A stretch of DNA of 64,000 nt, taken from assembly GCF_030167925.1 (NCBI RefSeq), contig NZ_JASKUT010000001.1, positions 4,920,501-4,984,500 of the forward strand, in the 5' to 3' direction. The position numbers and the translations under genes are program-made. This document shows, piece by piece, positions 1-7,967 of the stretch. The notes under the pieces were generated by a model. The model searched no databases and was not told the DNA's origin. It saw only the letters and a program-made list of their open reading frames with translations. The stretch comes from Paenibacillus silviterrae. Its GTDB lineage: Bacteria > Bacillota > Bacilli > Paenibacillales > NBRC-103111. Numbering within the stretch: the first letter of the stretch is position 1; every line of letters begins with the position of its first letter.

Positions 1-737
1 TGTTTGATAAAAGCATGCCGATTGTTTTTTCCTCAGCGACCTTGTCGGTGGACGGCTCGTTCCGCTATGCGGCGGAGAGTCTCGGTATTGAGTCGTATCT
101 TTCCTTCACCGTCGATTCGCCTTACGATTATGAGCGGCATATGCAGGTTATTGCCCCGAAGGTGGCCGCGACAGGAGCCTTTGCGGATAAAATGATCGCA
201 GCGACTGAGCTCCTTCAGCTTACCGAAGGAAGAGCGCTGATCCTCTTCCCGACACGGGAGGAGCTGGAGCATTTTAAAAAAGAGATCGGACAGCGGGAGG
301 AAGGCAGAAGGTTTCGCTTCCTGTTCGAGGGCGATCAGGAGATCAGCTATCTGATCGAAAGCTTCCAAGAGGATGAGCAAAGCGTGCTTTGCGCGGTGCG
401 CTTATGGGAGGGGCTCGATGTGCCGGGTCCGTCGCTGTCGAATGTCATCATCTGGTCGCTGCCTTATCCGCCGGAGGATCCGGTATTTACTGCGAAGCGC
501 AAGGATGCAAGGTCGCCTTTCGTGGAGGTCGATTTGCCCTATATGCTTCTAAGGCTGCGGCAAGGAATCGGCCGCTTAATCCGCTCTCGGGAGGACCAAG
601 GGATCGTTGCTTTGCTTAGCGAAGGACTCCATAAGAAGCCTGAAGTGCGAACGAGGGTAGAGGCGGTTTTGCCGAAGGGGGTTCGTTTGATCGAGGAGGT
701 CGGCGAGCTTCGAATGGTTCAGGCTGTAAAGCCGTGA
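1..737 (+). CDS. DinG-family helicase, C-terminal part (5' truncated by window)
   Basis: The reading frame is open from the first complete codon at base 3, so the gene starts upstream of the window. About 244 residues remain and match the C-terminal helicase half of XPD/DinG superfamily 2 ATP-dependent DNA helicases. Visible motifs are the SSATL block near the start, LILFPTREE, the VRLWEGLDVPG stretch and the motif VI region RQGIGRLIRS. Members unwind DNA with 5'-3' polarity in repair. Whether an exonuclease domain sits at the N-terminus, as in Bacillus DinG, cannot be seen. A rho-independent terminator follows 14 bases after the stop. Confidence 0.88.
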   Translation, partial: FDKSMPIVFSSATLSVDGSFRYAAESLGIESYLSFTVDSPYDYERHMQVIAPKVAATGAFADKMIAATELLQLTEGRALILFPTREELEHFKKEIGQREEGRRFRFLFEGDQEISYLIESFQEDEQSVLCAVRLWEGLDVPGPSLSNVIIWSLPYPPEDPVFTAKRKDARSPFVEVDLPYMLLRLRQGIGRLIRSREDQGIVALLSEGLHKKPEVRTRVEAVLPKGVRLIEEVGELRMVQAVKP

Positions 738-750
738 TTGGTAATGGCGA

Positions 751-787
751 GAACGTGGGAAGCACCTCTCACGTTCTTTTTTTATCC
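751..787 (+). terminator. Rho-independent terminator after the helicase gene
   Basis: Stem arms GAACGTG and CACGTTC enclose a short loop and are followed by a run of seven T. It separates the helicase gene from the nitroreductase operon. Confidence 0.85.
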
Positions 788-790
788 GAG

Positions 791-834
791 TTGACGGAAG
801 GTACAATCCGTGATATTATCTCAATATAAAGATA
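791..834 (+). promoter_or_regulatory. Promoter with overlapping MarR/MhqR-type operator
   Basis: A -35 TTGACG (791-796) and an extended -10 TGATATTAT (TATTAT at 814-819) are 17 bases apart. The imperfect palindrome TATCTCAATATAAAGATA (817-834) overlaps the -10 and the expected start point, a position fit for repression. It resembles my recollection of the MhqR operator of Bacillus (TATCT...AGATA arms). The operon ends with a MarR-family gene, so autoregulation is the simple reading; that is inference. Confidence 0.65.
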
Positions 835-864
835 TTCAAATCTGAGATTAAGAAAAAATTATTA

Positions 865-878
865 TCTTAAAATTAAGA
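865..878 (+). promoter_or_regulatory. Second palindrome in the nitroreductase leader
   Basis: TCTTAAAATTAAGA has perfect 6-base arms (TCTTAA/TTAAGA) around two A. It lies between the promoter and the ribosome site and may be a second binding site for the operon's MarR protein. No test of this is possible from sequence alone. Confidence 0.4.
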
Positions 879-904
879 CAATTGATTCCGGGGAGGATAT
901 AACC

Positions 905-1549
905 ATGACAACGAATACCGTACCAGCCGAAGACTTCAAGCTCTTAGTGGAGCAAAGGAGATCAGCTAATAATTTTGATGAGACGGTGCGCATTACGCGA
1001 GAAGAGCTGAATGAGATCTTCCAGCTTGCTAAGCTGGCCCCGTCGGCCTATAACCTTCAGCATACCCGTTATGTGGTCGTTGATGAAGAGGAGCTGAAGC
1101 TGAAACTGAAAAAGGCGGCTTACGGTCAGCATAAGGTGGGTACCGCGTCCGCGGCTATCATCGTCCTAGGCGATGTGAAAGGCTATGAGAAGGCGCAGCA
1201 AATTTATGAAGGACAGCTTCACTTGGGCATCATGGATCAGCAGCAGTATGATCAAACACTTCAGACCATTCAGTCATCCTATGAAGGCAATGAGCGTTTC
1301 CAGCGGGATGAGGCGATCCGCAGTGCGAGCCTATCCGCGATGATGTTGATGCTGGCAGCCAAGAGCCGCGGCTGGGATACGTGTCCGATGATCGGGTATG
1401 ACGAGCAGGCGGTTCGGGAGCTGCTTCACATTCCCGACCATCTCGCCCCGGTCATGATGATCACCATCGGCAAAGAGAAGACGAACCATCCGAGAATTCG
1501 CGGGTATCGCCGTCCTGTCGGTGAGTTTGTGCAATACGGCGCTTATTAA
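905..1549 (+). CDS. Nitroreductase family FMN oxidoreductase (MhqN/YodC-like)
   Basis: A 214-residue protein of the usual length for small NAD(P)H:FMN nitroreductases. The N-terminal RRSANNFDE resembles the family RRSVRxF FMN-binding start, and LAPSAYNLQ matches the LAPSxxNxQ motif; the GWDTCPMIGYD stretch and the C-terminal GYRRP are typical. Such enzymes reduce quinones, nitro- or chlorinated compounds in the cytoplasm. Start ATG at 905 has GGGGAGG eight bases upstream. It is first in an operon with a pirin-like and a MarR-like gene, an arrangement like quinone/electrophile-responsive clusters; the inducer is unknown. Confidence 0.88.
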   Translation: MTTNTVPAEDFKLLVEQRRSANNFDETVRITREELNEIFQLAKLAPSAYNLQHTRYVVVDEEELKLKLKKAAYGQHKVGTASAAIIVLGDVKGYEKAQQIYEGQLHLGIMDQQQYDQTLQTIQSSYEGNERFQRDEAIRSASLSAMMLMLAAKSRGWDTCPMIGYDEQAVRELLHIPDHLAPVMMITIGKEKTNHPRIRGYRRPVGEFVQYGAY

Positions 1550-1568
1550 TAAGGGAGGGGTGCATACT

Positions 1569-2330
1569 ATGGTTAGAATTTATACTCCTGCGATGCAGGC
1601 AAGCGGAAACTTTGACGGAGGTAAAATTACGGAGCAGAAGCCGATTGGTTTTCCGGGAGAGGGCTCGGTGATTAAGCGTGTAGGCCCGCTCTTTTATTGG
1701 GCATGGTTCGCATCAGCCAAGGAAGGCTATATAGCGCCGCATCCTCACTCGGGCTTTGAAATTATGACTTACGTGACACAAGGCAAGGCGGAGCATGAAG
1801 ACTCGCTTGGGACGAAGAGCATTGTAGGCCCCGGCGGAGCGCAGGTCATGCAGACCGGCTCCGGCGTATCTCACAGTGAAAGGATCATCGGCCCGGAAGC
1901 CGAGGGCTTTCAAATTTGGTTTGAGCCGGATTTGAGCAAAAGCACGAAGCTGGCTCCGACTTACAATGAATATCAGCATGAACAATTCCCGCAGGAGGAA
2001 AGGGACGGGGTTACGGTCAAAACGGTGCTTGGCGGTCCGTCGCCGATCAAGCTGCAGGTACCGGCACACATGTGGGATGTTACCCTACAGAAGGAAAGTC
2101 GCTATACTCATCGAATACAAAAGGGACATACCTTGTCGGCTTTGGCGATCCGAGGAGGCGGCAGATGGGAGGCCGGCGGGAAGGAATATGTTTTCCAGCC
2201 TAAGGATTTCAGCGTGATTCCGGTCGATCAGGAGACGGAGGTTGCGATTGCAGCGGGAGAAGAAGCGGTGCGAATCCTGCTGATTGAGGTGCCTTCCAGT
2301 CCGGATTACGCGCTCTATCCGAAACGGTAA
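1569..2330 (+). CDS. Pirin family cupin protein
   Basis: A 253-residue bicupin of the pirin family. The N-terminal cupin carries HPHSGFEIMTYVTQG and a later HSE, matching the metal-binding His/His/His/Glu set of pirins such as E. coli YhhW, which show quercetin 2,3-dioxygenase activity. The ATG at 1569 follows AAGGGAGGGG closely and is preferred over an upstream in-frame ATG at 1521 inside the nitroreductase gene. It lies 19 bases after that gene and 28 bases before the MarR gene. The physiological substrate is unknown; a role in detoxifying electrophiles or aromatics together with its neighbours is inference. Confidence 0.85.
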   Translation: MVRIYTPAMQASGNFDGGKITEQKPIGFPGEGSVIKRVGPLFYWAWFASAKEGYIAPHPHSGFEIMTYVTQGKAEHEDSLGTKSIVGPGGAQVMQTGSGVSHSERIIGPEAEGFQIWFEPDLSKSTKLAPTYNEYQHEQFPQEERDGVTVKTVLGGPSPIKLQVPAHMWDVTLQKESRYTHRIQKGHTLSALAIRGGGRWEAGGKEYVFQPKDFSVIPVDQETEVAIAAGEEAVRILLIEVPSSPDYALYPKR

Positions 2331-2358
2331 TAAACACATGGAATAGAGGTGAAGGCTC

Positions 2359-2823
2359 ATGCAGCATGAGGATGGGATGCAGCGAAGAAAAGAGCTGTCA
2401 TTAAGGCTGTTCATCGTCATGAATCGTGCGGTTAACTGGGTGAACAAGCATGCGGAGGAGGATATCCAGAAGTCCGGCTTGACGCAGACGGAGTTCGCGG
2501 TCATGGAGCTGCTGTATCATAAAGGCCGACAGCCGCTGCAGCAGATCGGACAGAAGGTGCTCATCTCCAGCGGGAATATTACGTATGTTGTAGATAAGCT
2601 GGAGAAGAAGGGGCTGCTTCAGCGCAAGCCTTGCCCGACGGACCGCCGCGTGATCTATGCGGAGGTCACCGAGCAAGGAGAAAAGCTCATCGCGGAAGCC
2701 TTTGTCGGGCACGAGCTGGCCTTGATGCAGGCGATGGAGGGCTTAAGCGAGGAGGAGCTGCAGGAAGCGGCGGAGCTGTTGAAGCGGCTGGGGCTTCATG
2801 CGGAGCAGCGGTATAAGGGGTAA
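2359..2823 (+). CDS. MarR family transcriptional regulator
   Basis: A 154-residue winged-helix regulator. The central part (about residues 45-100) has LTQTEFAVMELLYHKG, QQIGQKVLISSGNITYVVDKLEKKGLL and the wing PTDRRVIYAEVTEQG, all standard for MarR/MhqR/OhrR proteins. There is no obvious N-terminal sensing Cys of the OhrR type. It is the last gene of the nitroreductase-pirin operon, and the palindrome at 817-834 is the likely operator. A terminator follows immediately. Identification as MhqR itself is possible but not certain. Confidence 0.88.
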   Translation: MQHEDGMQRRKELSLRLFIVMNRAVNWVNKHAEEDIQKSGLTQTEFAVMELLYHKGRQPLQQIGQKVLISSGNITYVVDKLEKKGLLQRKPCPTDRRVIYAEVTEQGEKLIAEAFVGHELALMQAMEGLSEEELQEAAELLKRLGLHAEQRYKG

Positions 2824-2826
2824 AAG

Positions 2827-2875
2827 GGAAAGGCAGTGCCGCTATATGCGGCTTCCGCCTTTCCTTGTTTATTTT
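2827..2875 (+). terminator. Rho-independent terminator after the MarR gene
   Basis: Nested hairpin with outer arms GGAAAGGC/GCCTTTCC and inner arms GCCGC/GCGGC, followed by a T-rich stretch. Confidence 0.85.
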
Positions 2876-2979
2876 CATTCATCACGTGCTCTTCTATCCC
2901 ATCTTTCTATTGCTAGTGTCGGATACATATGATAGATTTGATAGATTATGGAAAACAATGGGTAGGGGGCACCAGATGT

Positions 2980-5451
2980 ATGAAGCGAATGCATCCATGG
3001 AAATTTACGATTCTGTGTACTACCGCTGCGGCGATGCTGCTTGCGGCAGCTCCGGGGGCTGTAGTGCAAGCGGCGACAGCGCAAGAATCCCAGGCCTTCT
3101 CCGCCGTCATCGACAAGACGACCTCGTCAGTGGTAGCGATTATAGGCAGGCCGATGGAAGGGAAAAAAACGTGGGAGATGAACCGCTACAATCTGTCTCA
3201 CGGTACAGGGATCATCATCCGCAGCGAAGGCTACATTCTTACGAATGCGCATGTCGTGAAGGATATGCGGAACATTACGGTTGTGACGGCAGACGGGAAA
3301 TCCTACAGCGGGAAGACGACGCATTACGATGAGGAGAGCGATCTGGCGCTGGTGAAGATCGAGGCCTCGAACTTGACCCCGGCCGTCTTCGCATCGCCGA
3401 AGGATCTTAGGGTAGGAGAGTCGGTCATGGCGATTGGCACGCCGCTGTTCTTCGCTCTGCGTAACTCGGTTACTTATGGAATTATTAGCGGAATGGACCG
3501 GTCGGTGCAATCCCAGCATCAGCTTATTCAGACGGACGCCGCCATCAATCCCGGAAACAGCGGAGGCCCGCTTGTGAACATGAACGGCCAGGTGGTAGGC
3601 ATCAATACGATGAAGTTTACGGACTTCGGAGTTGACAATCTGGGCTTTGCAATCCCGGTGGGAACGGTTCAGCATGTGCTGGATCACTTTTTCAAATACG
3701 GGAAGGTAAAGCGGGTGTCGTTGGGACTGGAGCTTGGCGAAAGCTGGGAGGCCGTGGTTGGACTTCCGACGGCGGCAGGGCTTGAAGTCACTTATGTGGA
3801 GCCGGAGACGCCTGCGGCCAAGGCCGGGGTAAAGCAGGGGGATGCGCTGCTGTCGATCGATGCTTCTAAAGTAAATAATTTGGCCGAATATCATGAGGTG
3901 CTGAAGGCTTACCTGCCGGGGCAGAAGGTGAAAATCAAGCTTCAGAACAAGGGGCAGACCCGTGAGGTCGAGCTCGTGCTGGAGGAGGATCGGACGGCCG
4001 AAACCGCTCTGGTGCAGGACGCGGAGGGTACTTACATCGATTCCGACCAAGGGAAAACAAGGGTCGGGGACAGCTATTACGGCTGGTCGATGAAATATCC
4101 AGCCGGATTGATTCAAGCGGATCAGTCCTATGAGGGGAATATGGCTACCTTTGCCGATGCTAAGGGGGACTTTGCCGTGAATATCATGGTCCAGGAGCAT
4201 CAGAGCACGGAGCCTTCGCCGCTGTCGCTGCTTCGTAAGCTGGGACAGCAGCCGGGTGCGCTTGTGCTTGAGCGTAAATACGTTGACCAAGCGCCGCAGC
4301 CTTATGCGAAGCTGTTAGGCAAATACGAGGATGGAGGGTACTACGAGGTACGGGTCTTCTGGAAGGAGGAGAAGCTGTACTATGTCATTTTGGCTATCGA
4401 GAAGGAAGAGCATTACTTGAATCCGGCCAAAAGAAACAGCTACTACGATCTTCTGGATTCGTTTACGCTGGCATTTGACCCGGACGATTCGATGCTGAAG
4501 GATATTTCGGTCTACCAAACGAACAAGACGGTTAGCACTGAGTACGGACTTGCACTGGAGCTGCCGGCCGAATGGGATCGGGAGGAGTACGGCGGAGAGC
4601 TTGAATTTTACAGTAAGGATAAAGAAGTGACGCTTTCCGTGAAGGTAAGCTCCGCGGCCTCAGGCGATACCTTGAAGGCATGGGCCGATCGGCAGGAAAA
4701 GAAGGTGTTGACCGGCTATGCGGAGGGCTTTCGTGATGTCCGCGGGGTGCGGGAGGTAACGGTTGACGGGAACGCTGCATTGGAGAACCACTTTGCCACT
4801 ACCATGGGGGATAAATGGAAGGAAGAGCATGTACTGTATGTACTGAAGGACAAATATAAGTACGAGCTGCGTTGGAGTTACCCAAGGGCAAAGGGCGGCA
4901 GCGAAGTCGACCGGCTGATTGCCGAGATGACGGAATCCGTCTCCTTCCCGAAGGATGCCGTGAACCGAGCCTTAGGTTTTATCCAGGATGAGGAAGACCT
5001 GATGGATGAATCCAGAACGATTGCCTACAGCAATAAAAAGTATCATTACTCGCTTCGGGTGCCCGAGCTATGGAACAGCGGCTATGGCGAAGAGAGCGAA
5101 GCGCAGGTGAAGCGGTTTAGCTTCGAGGGGGGCAGCTTCACGATAAAGGCGGAGGACCGTTCGGCCCTTGACGAGACGGCCAACCGACTGGAGCAGGAGC
5201 ATAAGGAAAATGCGCAGAAGGATGCGAACTACAAATATAACGTATCGGATGTCGCTTTGGCCGGTGTTTCAGCCAAGAAATACGAAGTGAAATATGCGAC
5301 GAAGAGCAATCCGTATACCTTGCAGGAGTATGCATTGGAAGCGAACGGGGTGACCTATACCGTGCGCCTTGAAATCAACGATGCGGTAAACACCGAGTCG
5401 GGGTGGGGGCGCCTTATGCAAGCATTGGAGTCTATAACCATCGGCAAGTAG
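2980..5451 (+). CDS. HtrA/DegP-like secreted trypsin-like serine protease with PDZ and C-terminal repeats
   Basis: 823 residues from the ATG at 2980, chosen because it follows GGTAGGGGG and begins a clear signal peptide (KR-rich start, hydrophobic core, AxA end near residue 31). The trypsin-like domain (about 38-235) shows a full catalytic triad: His91 in NAHVV, Asp121 in ESDLALVKI, Ser194 in PGNSGGPLV. A PDZ domain follows (about 245-335). The remaining 490 residues hold about three repeats of a PsbP-like fold, each beginning with a motif like YGxxxxxPxxW. Bacillus HtrA proteins end after PDZ, so the long tail is unusual. Probable role: extracytoplasmic protein quality control or degradation. 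Confidence 0.85.
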   Translation: MKRMHPWKFTILCTTAAAMLLAAAPGAVVQAATAQESQAFSAVIDKTTSSVVAIIGRPMEGKKTWEMNRYNLSHGTGIIIRSEGYILTNAHVVKDMRNITVVTADGKSYSGKTTHYDEESDLALVKIEASNLTPAVFASPKDLRVGESVMAIGTPLFFALRNSVTYGIISGMDRSVQSQHQLIQTDAAINPGNSGGPLVNMNGQVVGINTMKFTDFGVDNLGFAIPVGTVQHVLDHFFKYGKVKRVSLGLELGESWEAVVGLPTAAGLEVTYVEPETPAAKAGVKQGDALLSIDASKVNNLAEYHEVLKAYLPGQKVKIKLQNKGQTREVELVLEEDRTAETALVQDAEGTYIDSDQGKTRVGDSYYGWSMKYPAGLIQADQSYEGNMATFADAKGDFAVNIMVQEHQSTEPSPLSLLRKLGQQPGALVLERKYVDQAPQPYAKLLGKYEDGGYYEVRVFWKEEKLYYVILAIEKEEHYLNPAKRNSYYDLLDSFTLAFDPDDSMLKDISVYQTNKTVSTEYGLALELPAEWDREEYGGELEFYSKDKEVTLSVKVSSAASGDTLKAWADRQEKKVLTGYAEGFRDVRGVREVTVDGNAALENHFATTMGDKWKEEHVLYVLKDKYKYELRWSYPRAKGGSEVDRLIAEMTESVSFPKDAVNRALGFIQDEEDLMDESRTIAYSNKKYHYSLRVPELWNSGYGEESEAQVKRFSFEGGSFTIKAEDRSALDETANRLEQEHKENAQKDANYKYNVSDVALAGVSAKKYEVKYATKSNPYTLQEYALEANGVTYTVRLEINDAVNTESGWGRLMQALESITIGK

Positions 5452-5456
5452 CAAAC

Positions 5457-5490
5457 AGGCGGGCGTCACATGAGGTGGCGACCCGCCTTC
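5457..5490. terminator. Bidirectional terminator between htrA-like gene and gerQ
   Basis: Arms AGGCGGG and CCCGCCT with a GC-rich stem lie between two convergent genes; the T-run on either side is weak. Confidence 0.6.
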
Positions 5491-5496
5491 GTTCGT

Positions 5497-6018
5497 TTAC
5501 CTTCCGACTCCCGGCCGTGCCGTACCGCCGAATTGAGGGGAGTAATTCAATTCCTCATCGAAGGTGATGTAATCCAGGTTCACCATGAGCAGCAGGTAGC
5601 GCATACCGGTTTGCGGATCGCTGATGATAATGTGGTCACGACCGGCGGCTTCCAGGCGGCCCTTGAATATTTTGGCGTTCCACTCACTGTTGTTCTCGAA
5701 AGTCATGTAGATAGTGGCGATTTTGCCGAGATTCAGACGGAGGATGTTCTCGATGAAGGACTGCTCGATCGGCAGCATGCCGGGAACGTTGACCCCTGCG
5801 GTGCCGGCAGGGGATGCCGCGAGCGAGCCCGGGGTGTTAGTGCCGCTAATAGGCGGAGCCATAGGTGCACCACCGGGCATCATGGACGGCTGGGCTCCGC
5901 CGTTAAAGCCGGGAAAGCCGGTAAAGCCCGGAGCCATGCCCCCCATCGGATAACCGCCGGGATAAGGATTCATTTGCCCTTGGTTGCCTACCTTGTAAGG
6001 ATTGTTCATCATTTCCAT
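5497..6018 (-). CDS. gerQ: Spore coat protein GerQ
   Basis: 173 residues. The N-terminal 85 residues are rich in Gly, Pro, Met and Asn (low complexity), followed by a conserved C-terminal half with MLPIEQSFIENILRLN, then TFENNSEWNAKIFKG and GRDHIIISDPQTG, all hallmarks of GerQ. In Bacillus, GerQ is an inner coat protein needed for CwlJ localisation in nutrient or Ca-dipicolinate germination, and it is crosslinked by transglutaminase. Start ATG at 6018 has AGGAGG five bases upstream; a second ATG at 6012 is 11 bases from it. Expected control by mother-cell sigma factors was not resolved in the upstream gap. Confidence 0.93.
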   Translation of the reverse strand: MEMMNNPYKVGNQGQMNPYPGGYPMGGMAPGFTGFPGFNGGAQPSMMPGGAPMAPPISGTNTPGSLAASPAGTAGVNVPGMLPIEQSFIENILRLNLGKIATIYMTFENNSEWNAKIFKGRLEAAGRDHIIISDPQTGMRYLLLMVNLDYITFDEELNYSPQFGGTARPGVGR

Positions 6019-6281
6019 AAAAACCTCCTTGGAATTGGGCGGACCGCATACCGCGTGACACTGCGGATGCATCCGCTGTAAGTATAGGGGCAGCAAAAGT
6101 GCCGCCGGATCCATAAGTACGGCTCATCTCCATGAATGATGCCCATGGGCTGAAGCACACATCATTCTATGGGGATGGGCGGCGGTTGGTTACAGCTGGA
6201 AACGCAATACGGGAAAAATATATGAGACGAAACGGAGAATCATGTCATCGGACAAGGGAGAAATTTATCGAAAACCTGTAC
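6019..6281. other. Intergenic gap upstream of gerQ
   Basis: About 260 bases with no credible gene on either strand. It should contain the gerQ promoter read on the minus strand, but no convincing sigma-E or sigma-K match was found. A perfect 14-base palindrome GCGGATGCATCCGC lies at 6063-6076; its role is unknown. Confidence 0.5.
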
Positions 6282-6318
6282 AAAAAAAAAACAGCGACCG
6301 CAAAAATTGCGATCGCTG
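6282..6318 (-). terminator. Rho-independent terminator of the aldo/keto reductase gene
   Basis: On the minus strand the arms CAGCGATCGC and GCGGTCGCTG form a stem followed by ten T. Strong terminator nine bases past the stop codon. Confidence 0.9.
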
Positions 6319-6327
6319 TAAGCAGCA

Positions 6328-7161
6328 TTAAAAATCGAAATTGTCCGGGTCCGGTCCGAAGCGCTTGTTTTGATTCAGCTCATCCAGGCGCTGCATGTCC
6401 TCCGGGCTGAGACTGAAATCAAAGACGTTCGCATTCTCGCGAATACGGCCCTCGCTGATAGATTTGGGGATTGTTACGATGCCGCTCTGCAGATCCCAGC
6501 GCAGTACGATCTGGGCCGGCGATTTGCCGTATTTCTGCGCGAGCTCCGTAAGCAGCGGAAGGTCGAGATTCCCCTGCATAAGAGGACTCCAGGCCTCAAG
6601 CTGGATGCCCTTGTCCTTGCAGAAGGCGCGCAGCTCCTCCTGCTGAAGGAGCGGATGGCACTCGACTTGATTGACGGCCGGAACGATGTCGCTGGAATCC
6701 AAAATATCCTGCAGATGATGCACCTGGAAGTTGCTGACGCCGATCGCGCGCACCAGCCCGTCTTGATAGAGCTTCACGAGCGCCTTCCAGGTTTCCGTAT
6801 ATTTGCCCTTCACGGGCCAGTGAATGAGATAAAGGTCGATCACATCGAGCCCAAGCTTCTTGCGGCTCTCCTCGAAGGCCCGCAGCGTGCTGTCGTAGCC
6901 CTGATCTGCGTTCCACACCTTCGTCGTAATAAACAGCTCGTCGCGCGGAACGCCGCTCTCGCGAAGGGCCTGGCCGACACCGGCTTCGTTGCCGTACACC
7001 GCTGCCGTATCGATGCTGCGGTAGCCCGCCTGCAATGCGTATTTCACGGCATTGACAACCTCGTCGCCTTCCTTCGTTTTCCATACGCCTAGGCCAAGCC
7101 ACGGCATTTCGATGCCGTTATTCAGAACAGTCTTATCTGCGATATGCTGGAATGTGGTCAT
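6328..7161 (-). CDS. Aldo/keto reductase (AKR5-like)
   Basis: 277 residues, normal length for bacterial AKR5 enzymes such as B. subtilis YvgN/YtbE. The fold's signatures are present: GLGVWKTKEGDEVVNAVKYAL, GYRSIDTAAVYGNE with the catalytic Asp and Tyr, ITTKVWNADQGYD containing the catalytic Lys, LIHWPVKG with the catalytic His, and the NADPH-binding tail IPKSISEGRIREN. Start ATG at 7161 is placed after AGGAGGG; an upstream in-frame ATG lacks a ribosome site. It reduces aldehydes and dicarbonyls such as methylglyoxal using NADPH; the natural substrate is not known. Single-gene unit with its own terminator. Confidence 0.92.
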   Translation of the reverse strand: MTTFQHIADKTVLNNGIEMPWLGLGVWKTKEGDEVVNAVKYALQAGYRSIDTAAVYGNEAGVGQALRESGVPRDELFITTKVWNADQGYDSTLRAFEESRKKLGLDVIDLYLIHWPVKGKYTETWKALVKLYQDGLVRAIGVSNFQVHHLQDILDSSDIVPAVNQVECHPLLQQEELRAFCKDKGIQLEAWSPLMQGNLDLPLLTELAQKYGKSPAQIVLRWDLQSGIVTIPKSISEGRIRENANVFDFSLSPEDMQRLDELNQNKRFGPDPDNFDF

Positions 7162-7244
7162 GAGAACAGTCCCTCCTGGATTGAATTGGCACACTTCCTC
7201 ATGATACCACAACGCTAGGGGGCCTCCAAATTCGTGCAAGTGAC

Positions 7245-7967
7245 CTAAACCGCCAGATGCCGGCGTACCTCATCGGCACTCAAGGCTTCCGAGCTTCCTT
7301 CGGCTACGACCGTTCCCTTGTCGATGACATAATAATAGTCTGCGATGGTCGTGGCGAAGGTGAGGCTTTGCTCGACAAGCAGCACCGACATCGTCTTGCT
7401 ACTCTTAATAGAGGCGATGACCTCCTCAATCTGCTGAACGACCGACGGCTGAATGCCCTCCATCGGCTCGTCAAGCAGCAATACGTTCGGCTCGGCCACC
7501 AGCGCCCGGGCGATCGCGAGCTGCTGCTGCTGTCCGCCGCTGAGGTCGCCGCCCTTGCGAGTCAGCATCTCCTTCAGCACGGGAAACTTCTCATAGATGT
7601 GCTCCGGAATGCCTCGCCTCCGAACGGCAGGGGTGGCGGCCTCGAGGCCGAGCAGCAAATTCTCCTCCACGGTCAGCTGGGAGAAGATGTCTCTGCCTTG
7701 GGGAACGTAGCCGATCCCTCCGCGGGCCCGCCGGTCGGCGGGGCTTGAGGTAATATCCTCAGCGGCATAACGGATGGTGCCGCGCCTTGGCTTGATTTGT
7801 CCCATGATCGTCTTCATTAAGGTTGATTTGCCGACGCCGTTGCGTCCCATCAGGCAGACGACCTGACCGGGCCTTACCTTCAGCTGTACGCCGCGTAAAA
7901 TCATGCTTTCCCCGTAGCCTGCCTCGATGTCCGTCAGCTCCAGAGCGTTCAAGCTGGAATTAGCCAT
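7245..7967 (-). CDS. urtE: Urea ABC transporter ATP-binding protein UrtE
   Basis: 240-residue LivF-type ABC ATPase. Walker A is GRNGVGKST, the signature is LSGGQQQQLAIARAL, and Walker B is VLLLDEP; the following MEGIQPS is the subtype signature that distinguishes UrtE from generic LivF. Start ATG at 7967 follows GAGGAGC and overlaps the last 8 bases of urtD. It is the last gene of urtABCDE and powers high-affinity urea uptake with UrtD. The cluster is divergent from the urease operon, which supports urea rather than amino acids as substrate. Confidence 0.93.
   Translation of the reverse strand: MANSSLNALELTDIEAGYGESMILRGVQLKVRPGQVVCLMGRNGVGKSTLMKTIMGQIKPRRGTIRYAAEDITSSPADRRARGGIGYVPQGRDIFSQLTVEENLLLGLEAATPAVRRRGIPEHIYEKFPVLKEMLTRKGGDLSGGQQQQLAIARALVAEPNVLLLDEPMEGIQPSVVQQIEEVIASIKSSKTMSVLLVEQSLTFATTIADYYYVIDKGTVVAEGSSEALSADEVRRHLAV

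Noticed and set aside
3127..4290. Long minus-strand ORF of 387 codons inside the HtrA-like gene
   Set aside because: It is a shadow of the plus-strand protease gene, has no ribosome site, and its translation (rich in Arg, His, Leu) matches no family pattern.
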